From positions 2,614,501 to 2,678,500 of the forward strand of contig NZ_CP023690.1 in assembly GCF_008704795.1 (NCBI RefSeq): a stretch of 64,000 nt of DNA, given 5' to 3'. The notes beneath the pieces were generated by a model, which was given only the letters and a program-made list of their open reading frames with translations, searched no databases and had not been told where the DNA came from. Shown in pieces: positions 28,893-39,699 of this stretch. The DNA is from Streptomyces spectabilis (GTDB taxonomy: Bacteria > Actinomycetota > Actinomycetes > Streptomycetales > Streptomycetaceae). Positions within the stretch are counted from its first letter, which is position 1, and each line of letters opens with the position of its first letter. The translations under genes were made by a program, and so were the position numbers.

Positions 28893-29876
28893 GTGCGGCC
28901 CGCGCCCTCCCCCACGCAGCCCCCCACCCGCCTGCCCGCCTCTCCCCTCGCGGACACCGTCCCCGCGGAGCTGGCCTCCGCCCTGCGCACCGGCCCCTTC
29001 CACGTCGCGCTGCGCGCGGCGATCGCCGCGCGCAGGCTGCCCCTGCAACGCGTCCGCCACCACCTCGCGCGCCACGGCGTCAGCGTCGGGGTGACCAGCC
29101 TCAGCTACTGGCAGCAGGGCGCCCGCCGCCCGCAGCGCGCCGAGTCGCTGCGGGCCGTCCGCGCCCTGGAGCAGATACTCGACCTCCCCGAGGAGTCACT
29201 GATCCGGCTGCTCGCCCGCGCCGACGAGCGCCCCGACGGGGAACGGCCCCCCGCCCGTTCGTACCGCTCCCTGGTGGAGGCCGCCGACGTCCTGCAGGCG
29301 CTCCTGGCCGAGTTGGGGTCCCCGCTCGACGGCGGCCTGCACACCGTGGGCCACCACGAGCGCGTCCGCATCGGCGCGGACCGCGAGCTGCTCGGCCGCG
29401 ACTCGGAGCACATCGTGCGGGCGCACCGGGACGGTGTGGACCGCTACGTCGCCATCCACCACGGCGACCCCGGCTGCGCGCCCGAGCGCACCCGGATCCT
29501 CGCCCTGGACAACTGCCGCACCGGGCGCGTCCGCTGGCACCACGACACCGGCGTCCTGGTGGCCGAGCTGCTCTTCGACGCACGGCTGCGCACCGGCGAG
29601 ACGCACATGTTCCGCTACGGCTTCGAGGACGGCACGGCCGGAGCGAGCGGCGAGTACTTCCGCGGCTTCAGCTTCGCGGGCGGCCAGTACGCCCTCCAGG
29701 TCCGCTTCGCCAAGGGCGCCCTGCCCGTGCGCTGCCATCGCTTCACACAGCACTCGGCGGCCGCCCCGCGCGCGGGGCGCCGGGAGCTGACGCTGAGCGG
29801 CAGCCACCGGTCGGTGCACCTCGTGGAGCCGCAGGTGCGGGCCGGGATCATCGGGATCGAGTGGGACTGGGAGTGA
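28893..29876 (+). CDS. Helix-turn-helix (XRE-like) transcriptional regulator
   Basis: A 327-residue protein starting at GTG, with AAAGGA 6 nt upstream. Residues about 35-110 form a helix-turn-helix region (IAARRLPLQRVRHHLARHGV ... TSLSYWQQGARRPQRAESL), like other actinobacterial regulators with an XRE domain. The C-terminal ~200 residues form a beta-rich domain of unknown ligand, with HHGDPGCAPERTRILALDNC and YGFEDGTAGASGEYFRG. It is divergent from the protease gene and may control it and itself through the 14-bp palindrome. Confidence 0.75.
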   Translation: MRPAPSPTQPPTRLPASPLADTVPAELASALRTGPFHVALRAAIAARRLPLQRVRHHLARHGVSVGVTSLSYWQQGARRPQRAESLRAVRALEQILDLPEESLIRLLARADERPDGERPPARSYRSLVEAADVLQALLAELGSPLDGGLHTVGHHERVRIGADRELLGRDSEHIVRAHRDGVDRYVAIHHGDPGCAPERTRILALDNCRTGRVRWHHDTGVLVAELLFDARLRTGETHMFRYGFEDGTAGASGEYFRGFSFAGGQYALQVRFAKGALPVRCHRFTQHSAAAPRAGRRELTLSGSHRSVHLVEPQVRAGIIGIEWDWE

Positions 29877-29929
29877 GCGCCCGGGCCCGCCCGGCGCCGC
29901 CCCTGATCCCGCCCGGGCACCGGTCCCGC

Positions 29930-30352
29930 TCAGGCCCCGGGGCCCGCCACGATCTTGCCGCCCGCCACCTTCACGGGCAGCTCCTCCAGGGGCGCGACGG
30001 CGGGCTCCTTCAGCACCTTGCCGTTCTTCGCGTCGAACTGGCTGCCGTGGCAGTGGCAGATCAGCCTGCTGCCCTGGAGCTTGTTGATGGGGCACCGCGC
30101 GTGCGTGCAGATCGTGCTGAACGCCTTGTACTCGTCGTCCGCGATCCGGCTCACCACCACGTTGTGGTCGCCGTACAGCTTCGAGGCGCCCACCGCCACC
30201 TCGTCGGCCGCGCCCAGGTCCACCGGCTCCGTCGGCGCCGAGCGGTTGCCCTTGCCGTCGCCGGACGAGCAGGCCGTCAGACCGAGCCCGGCGACCGGGA
30301 CGAGCGCGGCCGCTCGCAGCACGGCGCGACGGGCGTGGGGGGTGCCGGACAT
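29930..30352 (-). CDS. Rieske [2Fe-2S] lipoprotein
   Basis: A 140-residue exported iron-sulfur protein. The N-terminus has a twin-Arg motif (RRAVLRAAAL) and a lipobox (LTAC, Cys28), so it is likely Tat-exported and lipid-anchored. Cluster ligands are Cys82 and His84 in CTHARC and Cys99 and His102 in CHCHGS; Cys87 and Cys101 would form the family disulfide. Electron-transfer partners are not encoded nearby. GGAG lies 7 nt before the ATG. Confidence 0.92.
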   Translation of the reverse strand: MSGTPHARRAVLRAAALVPVAGLGLTACSSGDGKGNRSAPTEPVDLGAADEVAVGASKLYGDHNVVVSRIADDEYKAFSTICTHARCPINKLQGSRLICHCHGSQFDAKNGKVLKEPAVAPLEELPVKVAGGKIVAGPGA

Positions 30353-30487
30353 GAGGTCTCCACAGGTCAGGAGGGTTTGGCGACGGGGCAGACCCTACCG
30401 TTACGGACCTTCGGGACCGCGTCCGGCACGGGCGTGACCGTGTCGGCCCGCGCCGTGACCGAGTGCCGCCCGCCCCGGTCCGGCCCC

Positions 30488-30511
30488 GCGCACAGGCTCT
30501 AGCCTGTGCGC
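30488..30511 (+). promoter_or_regulatory. Perfect inverted repeat upstream of sugar kinase
   Basis: Two 11-bp arms, GCGCACAGGCT (30488-30498) and its exact complement (30501-30511), are separated by CT. TAGCCT inside it (30500-30505) could be a -10 box, so a bound repressor would block the promoter of the gene starting at 30539. Confidence 0.5.
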
Positions 30512-30538
30512 AAGCGGAGCGCAGGAAAGGACCTCTCA

Positions 30539-31462
30539 GTGATAGTCGCCGCAGGTGAAGCCCTCATCGACCTCGTTCCGCAGGACGCCGGTTCGCCCGC
30601 GGGCGCGGGGCTCTCCCCGCTCGCGCCCCGGCTCGGCGGCGGCCCCTTCAACACCGCGGTCGCGCTCGGCCGCCTCGGCTCCCCCGCCGCCTTCTGCTCC
30701 CGGATCTCGTACGACGCGTTCGGCGAGGCCCTGCTCGCGCGGCTGCGGGCGGCGGACGTCGACGTCTCGTGGGTGCAGCGCGGCGCCGAGCCGACGACCC
30801 TTGCCGTGGCCTCGATCGCCGCGGACGGCTCGGCCGACTACTCCTTCTACGTCGACGGCACGGCCGACCGGCTCTTCGCCGCGCCCGCGCGGCTCCCCGA
30901 CGGCGTCCGGGCCATGATCTTCGGAACCTGCTCCATGGTCCTGGAGCCGGGCGCGAGCGCGTACGAGGAGCTGATGCGGCGCGCGGCGGCGGAGGGCGTG
31001 TTCACGGCCCTCGACCCCAACATCCGGGACGGGCTCATCCGCGACCCGGACGCCTACCGCGCCCGCTTCAAGAGCTGGCTGCCGTCGGTGGCGCTCCTGA
31101 AGCTGTCGGAGGAGGACGCGCGGTGGCTGGGCGGCACGCCCGAGGAGTGGCTGGCGTCCGGGCCCGCCGCCGTCGTGGTCACGCGGGGCGGCGAGGGCCT
31201 GTCGGTGCTCACGCGCGCGTGCGGCGAGATCAGCGTGCCGGGCGTCCCCGTGGACGTCGTGGACACGATCGGCGCGGGCGACACGGTCAACGCCGCGCTG
31301 CTGCACGGCCTGGCCGCCCGGGACGCGCTCTCGGCGGACGCCGTGGCCGAGCTCGACGCCGGGGCGTGGACGGATGTCCTGCGGTTCGCGGCGCGCGCTG
31401 CGGCCGTGACCTGCTCACGGGCGGGCGCCGAGCCGCCGTACGCCGCGGAGGTGGACGCGTAG
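30539..31462 (+). CDS. PfkB-family carbohydrate kinase
   Basis: Ribokinase-fold sugar kinase of 307 residues, probably fructokinase-like. The N-terminal substrate motif GEALIDLVP, the GGGPFNTAVALGRLG signature and the C-terminal ATP/catalytic motif DTIGAGDTVNAALL with the catalytic Asp are all present. The GTG at 30539 has AGGAAAGG 8 nt upstream; a longer frame from 30506 runs through this ribosome-binding site. It is monocistronic and preceded by a large palindrome. The exact sugar cannot be told. Confidence 0.88.
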   Translation: MIVAAGEALIDLVPQDAGSPAGAGLSPLAPRLGGGPFNTAVALGRLGSPAAFCSRISYDAFGEALLARLRAADVDVSWVQRGAEPTTLAVASIAADGSADYSFYVDGTADRLFAAPARLPDGVRAMIFGTCSMVLEPGASAYEELMRRAAAEGVFTALDPNIRDGLIRDPDAYRARFKSWLPSVALLKLSEEDARWLGGTPEEWLASGPAAVVVTRGGEGLSVLTRACGEISVPGVPVDVVDTIGAGDTVNAALLHGLAARDALSADAVAELDAGAWTDVLRFAARAAAVTCSRAGAEPPYAAEVDA

Positions 31463-31519
31463 ACGCGTAGGGGTCCGCCCGAGCGGTCCGCGCGTGCTGG
31501 TGTGTCCGCGCGTGCCGTC

Positions 31520-32380
31520 TCAGCCGCTGACCGCGCGCAGGCCGCCCGGCTGGCGGCCGTTCAGCCGGTCGAGCGCGGCCGACGTGGCGTCGTCGGCCGG
31601 GAGGTGCACCAGCAGGCGCTGCCCGTCGACGTCGGGCATGGCGAGCGACTCGTACGCGAGCCGCAAGGCGCCCACCTGCGGATGGGCGAGGCGCTGCACA
31701 CCGCTGCGGCGCGGCACCGCGGGCACGGCCCGGACGCGATCGGCGAACGGCGCTCCGGCGAGGACCGTCAACTCGTCCACGAACTGCAGCACATGGGGGT
31801 CGATCAACGGCGATTCGCTTCTGAGGTGCGCGATCTGCTCGTCGGCGACGCGCTCCCACTCGGGGAAGGCGGTGCGGGCCCGCTCGTCGGTGAAGACGAA
31901 CCGCAGCAGATTGGGCCGGTCTCCGTCGAGCAACCCCAGCGGGCGGGCGACGCGTTCGTAACCCGTCGTGTACGCGATGACGTCGCTGAGCCGGTTGAGC
32001 AGCACGGCCGGAGTGGGCTCCAGGCGGGCGACGACGGCCCGCACGGTCGGGCGCACTTCCCGGGCCGGGGGCGGGGCCGCCGTGCAGCACGGGTTGTCGG
32101 CGCCGTTGCTCGCCTTTTCGAGGCGGCGCAGGTGGATGCGCTCCTCGATGGTCAGGCGCAGCGTGTCGGCGAGCGCGCCGAGGACCTGCGCCGACGGGTT
32201 GCGGTCACGGCCCTGTTCGAGACGGGTGAGGTACTCGACGCTGATGCCCGCGAGCGTGGCGACCTCGGAGCGGCGCAACCCGGGGGTGCGCCGGCGCGGC
32301 CCGCTGGGCAGGCCGACCTCGGTGGGAGTGACGGCTTCCCGGCGCGTACGCAGGAAGGCGCCCAACTCGTTGTCGCTCAC
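31520..32380 (-). CDS. XRE-family regulator with MmyB-like ligand domain
   Basis: A 286-residue regulator. The N-terminal helix-turn-helix (RRSEVATLAGISVEYLTRLE) is followed by QGRDRNPSAQVLGALADTLRL, then a C-terminal MmyB-type domain of about 180 residues with the typical NRLSDVIAYTTGYERV segment, which binds fatty-acid-like ligands in structurally known members. The GTG at 32380 lies 6 nt after TACGTT, consistent with a leaderless mRNA. It is divergent from the YceI gene, which it may regulate. Confidence 0.88.
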   Translation of the reverse strand: MSDNELGAFLRTRREAVTPTEVGLPSGPRRRTPGLRRSEVATLAGISVEYLTRLEQGRDRNPSAQVLGALADTLRLTIEERIHLRRLEKASNGADNPCCTAAPPPAREVRPTVRAVVARLEPTPAVLLNRLSDVIAYTTGYERVARPLGLLDGDRPNLLRFVFTDERARTAFPEWERVADEQIAHLRSESPLIDPHVLQFVDELTVLAGAPFADRVRAVPAVPRRSGVQRLAHPQVGALRLAYESLAMPDVDGQRLLVHLPADDATSAALDRLNGRQPGGLRAVSG

Positions 32381-32386
32381 CCCGCG

Positions 32387-32392
32387 AACGTA
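32387..32392 (-). promoter_or_regulatory. -10 box of XRE regulator gene
   Basis: TACGTT on the minus strand lies 6 nt before the GTG start, and no Shine-Dalgarno sequence is visible. Leaderless start inferred. Confidence 0.4.
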
Positions 32393-32492
32393 CCAGGGGG
32401 TGACGAGGGTGGCGGGCCCGGATCGTGGCCCTGTCACTACCAGTCTCAGCCCGGCCTTCCTCCGCCTCCCGGCCCGTCCCAGAGTGGTCGGC

Positions 32493-33059
32493 ATGAGCTT
32501 CGAAACCGCTGACGCCACCGTTGCCACCGCCCCTCTTCCGCTGCCCGCGGGCCGCTGGGCCATCGATCCGTTCCACTCCGCGGTGAACTTCACGATCCGC
32601 CACCTGGGCATCTCCAAGGTGCGGGGCCGCTTCGCCGAGTTCGACGCGGAGCTCGTCGTGGGCGAGACCCTGGAGACCAGCTCCGTGACGTCCACGATCC
32701 AGCTGGCGTCGATCGACACCGGCAACGCCGACCGCGACGCGCACGTCCGCGCCTCCGACCTGCTCGACGTGGAGCGCCGCCCCACGATGGCCTTCCGCTC
32801 GACGCGCCTCCACGGCGCCGGCGAGGACTGGACGATGGAGGGCGAGCTGACCATCGGCGAGGTGACGCGTCCGGTGACGCTCGCCGTGGAGTTCGGCGGG
32901 CTCGGTGAGTTCGGGGACGTCCGGCACGCCGGTTTCGAGGCGACGGGCGAGATCCGGCGCAGCGAGTACGGCCTGTCCTTCGCTCCCGGGATGCTCGGTG
33001 AGGTCGTCAAGATCCAGCTGGACATGCAGTTCCTGGAGCCCGGGAAGGGCGACGCGTAG
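32493..33059 (+). CDS. YceI family protein
   Basis: A 188-residue lipocalin-like beta-barrel protein of the YceI family, which binds polyisoprenoids or amphiphilic ligands. Family features include WAIDPFHSAVNFTIRHLGIS at the N-terminus, VRGRFAEFDAEL, and a conserved end EVVKIQLDMQFL. Unlike many YceI proteins it has no signal peptide, so it may be cytosolic. It is divergent from an MmyB-type regulator, a pairing often seen in actinobacteria. Confidence 0.9.
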   Translation: MSFETADATVATAPLPLPAGRWAIDPFHSAVNFTIRHLGISKVRGRFAEFDAELVVGETLETSSVTSTIQLASIDTGNADRDAHVRASDLLDVERRPTMAFRSTRLHGAGEDWTMEGELTIGEVTRPVTLAVEFGGLGEFGDVRHAGFEATGEIRRSEYGLSFAPGMLGEVVKIQLDMQFLEPGKGDA

Positions 33060-33113
33060 CCCGGGGCGTCGCGCTCTCGCCGTTGCCGTCGCCGCCCCCC
33101 TGTCGCTGCCGTT

Positions 33114-33140
33114 GTCCTCGTCGTCCTCGTCGTCCTCGTC
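33114..33140 (+). repeat. 9-bp tandem repeat
   Basis: Three exact copies of GTCCTCGTC lie between the YceI stop and the convergent enoyl-CoA hydratase stop. Probably slippage-derived; no function is visible. Confidence 0.8.
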
Positions 33141-33142
33141 GT

Positions 33143-33934
33143 TCAGCCGTCACCGAAGGCGCCGTGCCGTCCCGCTCCGGCGGTGAAACGGGCGGCGCCT
33201 TCGGCCGCTTCGGCGAGCGCGTGCAGGCCGTGCCGCAACTCGCCCGCCAGCGCCCGCTGTTCGGGCAGCCCGTGCTGTTCACGGGCGGAGAGCCGGTCGT
33301 GCCGCAGACAGGTCTGCGGGAACGCGGCGATCTCGGCGGCCAGCCGCTCGGCGGCGGCACGGGCGGCGCCCTTCGGTACGACGCGGTTGACGAGCCCCAT
33401 CCCGAGGGCCTCGGCGGCGTCCACGGGGCGCCCGGTGAGGATCAGGTCCATGGCGCGTCCCTCGCCGATGATCCGGGGCAGCCGCACCGTCCCGCCGTCG
33501 ATGAGCGGCACGCCCCAGCGGCGGCAGAACACGCCGAGCACGGCGTCGTCCTCCGCGACCCGCAGATCGCACCAGAGGGCCAGCTCCAGGCCGCCCGCCA
33601 CGGCGTGCCCGGAGATCGCGGCGATGACGGGCTTGGTCAGCGCGAGGCGGGTGGGCCCCATCGGGCCGTCGTGCACGCCGTCCACCTCGGCGACGTCGTT
33701 GCTGTCCGGGGTGTTCATCGCCTTGAGGTCGGCGCCCGCGCAGAAGGTGCCGCCTTCGCCCCACAGAACGGCGACGGACGCGTCCGGGTCGGCCTCAAAG
33801 GCCCGGAAGGCGTCGGCCAGGGCGCGGGCGGTGGGTCCGTCGACGGCATTCCGTACGTCCGGGCGGGAGAGGACCACGGTGGTGACGGATCCGCTCCGCT
33901 CGGTGCGGACGGCGGGCGCTGCGGGTGTGGGCAT
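33143..33934 (-). CDS. Enoyl-CoA hydratase/isomerase family protein
   Basis: A 263-residue crotonase-fold enzyme. The oxyanion-hole region reads GEGGTFCAGADLKAM and the second signature GHAVAGGLELALWCDLRVAE. In place of the two catalytic Glu residues of a classical hydratase, the second segment has CRRWGVPLIDGGTVRLPRII, with Asp at the second position; the exact reaction therefore remains open. AGGGAG lies 9 nt before the ATG. It stands alone between the YceI gene and uvrA. Confidence 0.85.
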   Translation of the reverse strand: MPTPAAPAVRTERSGSVTTVVLSRPDVRNAVDGPTARALADAFRAFEADPDASVAVLWGEGGTFCAGADLKAMNTPDSNDVAEVDGVHDGPMGPTRLALTKPVIAAISGHAVAGGLELALWCDLRVAEDDAVLGVFCRRWGVPLIDGGTVRLPRIIGEGRAMDLILTGRPVDAAEALGMGLVNRVVPKGAARAAAERLAAEIAAFPQTCLRHDRLSAREQHGLPEQRALAGELRHGLHALAEAAEGAARFTAGAGRHGAFGDG

Positions 33935-34032
33935 CTCGTCCGTCTCCCTGGTCGTCGTACGGGTCCCGGCGCCGGGCGCAGTCGGTCCCGGTTGCCTCAG
34001 CCGATCACGGTGGGGCGCCGCGCGACAAGCCA

Positions 34033-34062
34033 AGGACGCGCCGTCCTTGCGGAGGGCGCGTC
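34033..34062 (-). terminator. Terminator after uvrA
   Basis: Arms GGACGCGCC (34033-34041) and GGCGCGTCC (34054-34062) can pair. An alternative 7-bp hairpin (34031-34047) overlaps the left arm. Confidence 0.6.
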
Positions 34063-34120
34063 CCTGGTGTGCGGCCTGGCCTGAGGCCTGGCGCGGTCGG
34101 GCCTCGCGGCCCGCGCGTGG

Positions 34121-37237
<3,117 letters not shown>

Positions 37238-37292
37238 GCCGGTCCGCACCTTTCTTGAGAGAAGTGACAGGGGCGGGGCCCCCGTCCTTCAC

Positions 37293-37315
37293 AGACTAGG
37301 GCGACCCACTGACAA
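37293..37315 (-). promoter_or_regulatory. uvrA: PafBC-type DNA-damage promoter of uvrA
   Basis: TTGTCAGTG (37315-37307), 8 nt, then TAGTCT (37298-37293) match TTGTCRGTG-N8-TANNNT exactly. The expected leader is about 49 nt. Confidence 0.8.
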
Positions 37316-37445
37316 CGCCGGGCCGGAACCTGTGGTTGATGAAACCCGGACCATCAAGAGTGCCCGATGCCGCCACCGAGCGTATAGCACGGACATTCGA
37401 TTTGAGGGGGTGCTCCACCGCCTTCACCCGAACGTGTGGCGGGGC

Positions 37446-37451
37446 TATCGT
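37446..37451 (+). promoter_or_regulatory. -10 box of isomerase gene, leaderless
   Basis: TATCGT lies 7 nt before the ATG at 37459, and no Shine-Dalgarno sequence is present. Confidence 0.4.
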
Positions 37452-37458
37452 CTGGCCC

Positions 37459-38166
37459 ATGATTGATCATGTGCGCGACCTGGCGTCTGTACGTGACGCG
37501 ACCGAAAGACTGCTGAGCGCAGTCTCCGCATGGGACAACGCCGCGACCGCCGAGCCGTCACGGCTTCCGGGCTGGAGCCGCGGCCACGTCCTCACCCACC
37601 TGGCACGCAACGCCGACGCGCTGGTAAACGTTCTCGCAGGCCGCCCCATGTACGCGAGCGCCGAGGCGCGCGACGGCGACATCGAGCGGGGCGCGCCGCG
37701 CCCCCTGGCCGAGCAGATCGAGGACCTGCGGCTCTCCGCGGCCCGCTTCCAGGACGAGGCCGACCGGCCCGCGGACTGGTCCCGGACGGTGGAGCTGCGC
37801 AACGGCGTCACGGACTCCGCCTCCCGGGTGCCGTTCCGGCGGTGGATCGAGATGGAGCTGCACCACGTCGACCTGGGCGTGGGGTACGAGCTGGAGGACC
37901 TGCCCGCCGACTTCGTGGAGCGCGAGATCGCCTTCCTCGCGGACCGCTTCCTGGGGAAGGCCGACGTCCCCGCGACCCGTGTCACCGACGGCACGCGCGC
38001 GTGGAGCACGGGCCGCGCCCTGGAGGGCGGGGAGAAGCCGGAGGTCACGGTCAGCGGCCCGGCACCCGCTCTGCTCGGCTGGCTCGCCGGCCGCCGCGAC
38101 CCGGCGGAGCTCGCCGCCGCCCTGACCGTCGAGGGCGGCCCGCTCCCCTCTCTGCCCCCTCTCTAG
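37459..38166 (+). CDS. Maleylpyruvate isomerase-family mycothiol-dependent enzyme
   Basis: A 235-residue DinB-like helical-bundle protein of the mycothiol-dependent isomerase group. The family motif GWSRGHVLTHLARNADAL near residue 37 and the second His/Glu motif (RRWIEMELHHVDLGVGYEL) supply the three metal ligands. The true substrate is unknown; many members are annotated as isomerases by homology only. Mycothiol use fits an actinobacterium. It is divergent from uvrA, and an IS110 element follows. Confidence 0.85.
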   Translation: MIDHVRDLASVRDATERLLSAVSAWDNAATAEPSRLPGWSRGHVLTHLARNADALVNVLAGRPMYASAEARDGDIERGAPRPLAEQIEDLRLSAARFQDEADRPADWSRTVELRNGVTDSASRVPFRRWIEMELHHVDLGVGYELEDLPADFVEREIAFLADRFLGKADVPATRVTDGTRAWSTGRALEGGEKPEVTVSGPAPALLGWLAGRRDPAELAAALTVEGGPLPSLPPL

Positions 38167-38194
38167 GACGGATTAGCAATCCGAGCGCCCTGCG

Positions 38195-38214
38195 CGCGCC
38201 GCCCCGAGGGCGCG
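38195..38214 (+). terminator. Possible weak terminator after isomerase gene
   Basis: CGCGCC (38195-38200) and GGCGCG (38209-38214) flank an 8-nt loop, followed by AAAA. A short stem, so weakly supported. Confidence 0.35.
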
Positions 38215-38332
38215 AAAATGGCCTTGCGGCCGTCCGGTTGACGTCGTTCAGCCTTGGCGTGTCCGAGCCCGTGGATTAGCAAGACGCTGGAGATCACTCG
38301 ACAGGCACCCGGAAGTGTTGCTTCGAGCACGA

Positions 38333-39690
38333 GTATCAGGATCTTTCGCCTTCCGGATCTCCCCGGGCGGCCGTGCGCGGGGCGAACGGCCCAAGGGAGG
38401 TGCCGGAGCGATGGACGTGGTCTACGAGCGGTGTGCGGGGATCGACATCAGCAAGGCTGACGTGAAGGTCTGTATCCGGGTGCCCGGTGCCGGCAGGCGG
38501 CGCCGGGGCGAGGTGCGGACCTTCACGTCGATGACCTCCGGTCTGCTGGCCATGCGGGACTGGCTGCTGGCCGAAGGGGTCACCGTGGTCGGCATGGAGG
38601 CGACCGGGATCTACTGGAAGCCGGTGTTCTACCTGCTGGAGCACGACATGGAGTGCTGGCTGCTCAACGCCCGTCACATGAAGGCCGTGCCGGGCCGCAA
38701 GACGGACGTGAAGGACTCGGAGTGGATCGCCAAGCTCGTCGAGCACGGCCTGGTCCGTGCTTCGTTCGTGCCTCCGGAGCCGATCCGCCAGCTGCGGGAC
38801 CTCACCCGCTACCGCACCGAGGTGATCCGCGAGCGCACCCGGGAAGCCCAGCGGCTGGAGAAGCTCCTGGAGGACGCCGGGATCAAGCTGTCCTGCGTGG
38901 TCAGTGACATCCTGGGCGTGTCCGGACGGGCCATGCTGGAGGCCCTGATCACAGGTGAACGGGACCCGCGGGTGCTCGCGGACCTGGCCAAGCGCCGCCT
39001 GCGGTTGAAGATCCCGGACCTGATCGAGGCCCTGACCGGCCGTTTCGGTGACCACCACGCCTTCCTCGCGAGGGCGATGCTGGACCGGATCGACGCCGCC
39101 ACCGCGATGGAGGTGCGCCTCAGTGCCCGGATCGGGACCGCGCTGGAGCCGATGCGTCGCAGCGTGGACCTGCTGACCACCATCCCCGGTGTCAGCACCC
39201 GGGCCGCGGAGGTGATCCTGGCCGAGATCGGTGCGGACATGGCCCGGTTCGCCTCGGCCGAGCATCTGGCCTCCTGGGCCGGCGTCTGCCCGGGCAACCA
39301 CGAGTCCGCGGGGCGCCAGCCCACGGGACGGACTCGGCACGGCGACCCCTGGCTCAAGGCCGCGCTGGGCCAGTCCGCGATGGCCGCCGCCCGTACCAAG
39401 AACACCTACCTCGCCGCCCGCTACCGACGCCTGGTCGCCCGCCGCGGCAAACGCCGGGCGGTGGTCGCCCTGGAACACTCCCTCCTGATCGCCGTCTGGC
39501 ACATGCTCACCCACGGCGTCCCGCACCAGGACCTCGGCGGCGACTACTTCCTGGAACGCACCGGGAAGACCCGGGCCACCCGACGGCTCATCAGCCAGCT
39601 CAACCAACTCGGCTACCAGGTCAGCCTGCAGCCCACCGGGACTTCCTGACCCCCAGTTGATGTTTGCCAACGAAGAATTTTCGTATCAGG
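38333..39690 (+). mobile_element. IS110-family insertion sequence (boundaries approximate)
   Basis: The element contains one transposase gene (38411-39649). IS110 elements lack terminal inverted repeats, so the ends cannot be fixed by eye. An 8-bp direct repeat GTATCAGG at 38333-38340 and 39683-39690 is the best boundary candidate, giving about 1.35 kb. The true left end could lie further upstream, since 244 nt separate the isomerase stop from the transposase and a 10-bp repeat (GGATTAGCAA) occurs at 38170 and 38273. The right flank is notably AT-rich for this genome. Confidence 0.45.
38411..39649 (+). CDS. IS110-family transposase
   Basis: A 412-residue DEDD recombinase. The RuvC-like domain has Asp12 (AGIDISK), Glu63 (GMEATGIYW) and Asp99/Asp102 (KTDVKDSEW). 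A coiled-coil region follows (about 135-160), then the Tnp20 domain with TTIPGVSTRAAEVILAEIG and a likely catalytic Ser299 in GNHESAGRQ. All motifs are intact, so it could be active. Related enzymes use an element-encoded bridge RNA to choose target and donor. The ATG at 38411 has GGAG about 4 nt upstream. Confidence 0.93.
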   Translation: MDVVYERCAGIDISKADVKVCIRVPGAGRRRRGEVRTFTSMTSGLLAMRDWLLAEGVTVVGMEATGIYWKPVFYLLEHDMECWLLNARHMKAVPGRKTDVKDSEWIAKLVEHGLVRASFVPPEPIRQLRDLTRYRTEVIRERTREAQRLEKLLEDAGIKLSCVVSDILGVSGRAMLEALITGERDPRVLADLAKRRLRLKIPDLIEALTGRFGDHHAFLARAMLDRIDAATAMEVRLSARIGTALEPMRRSVDLLTTIPGVSTRAAEVILAEIGADMARFASAEHLASWAGVCPGNHESAGRQPTGRTRHGDPWLKAALGQSAMAAARTKNTYLAARYRRLVARRGKRRAVVALEHSLLIAVWHMLTHGVPHQDLGGDYFLERTGKTRATRRLISQLNQLGYQVSLQPTGTS

Positions 39691-39699
39691 CTGACTTCC

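Noticed and set aside
33114..33140. Acidic DED-repeat C-terminus of the enoyl-CoA hydratase
   Set aside because: The repeat reads as an acidic peptide on the minus strand, but it lies after that gene's stop codon.
38170..38186. CIRCE-like sequence (ATTAGCAATC) before the IS110 element
   Set aside because: CIRCE needs TTAGCACTC with an inverted GAGTGCTAA 9 nt away. The second half is absent and no chaperone gene follows.
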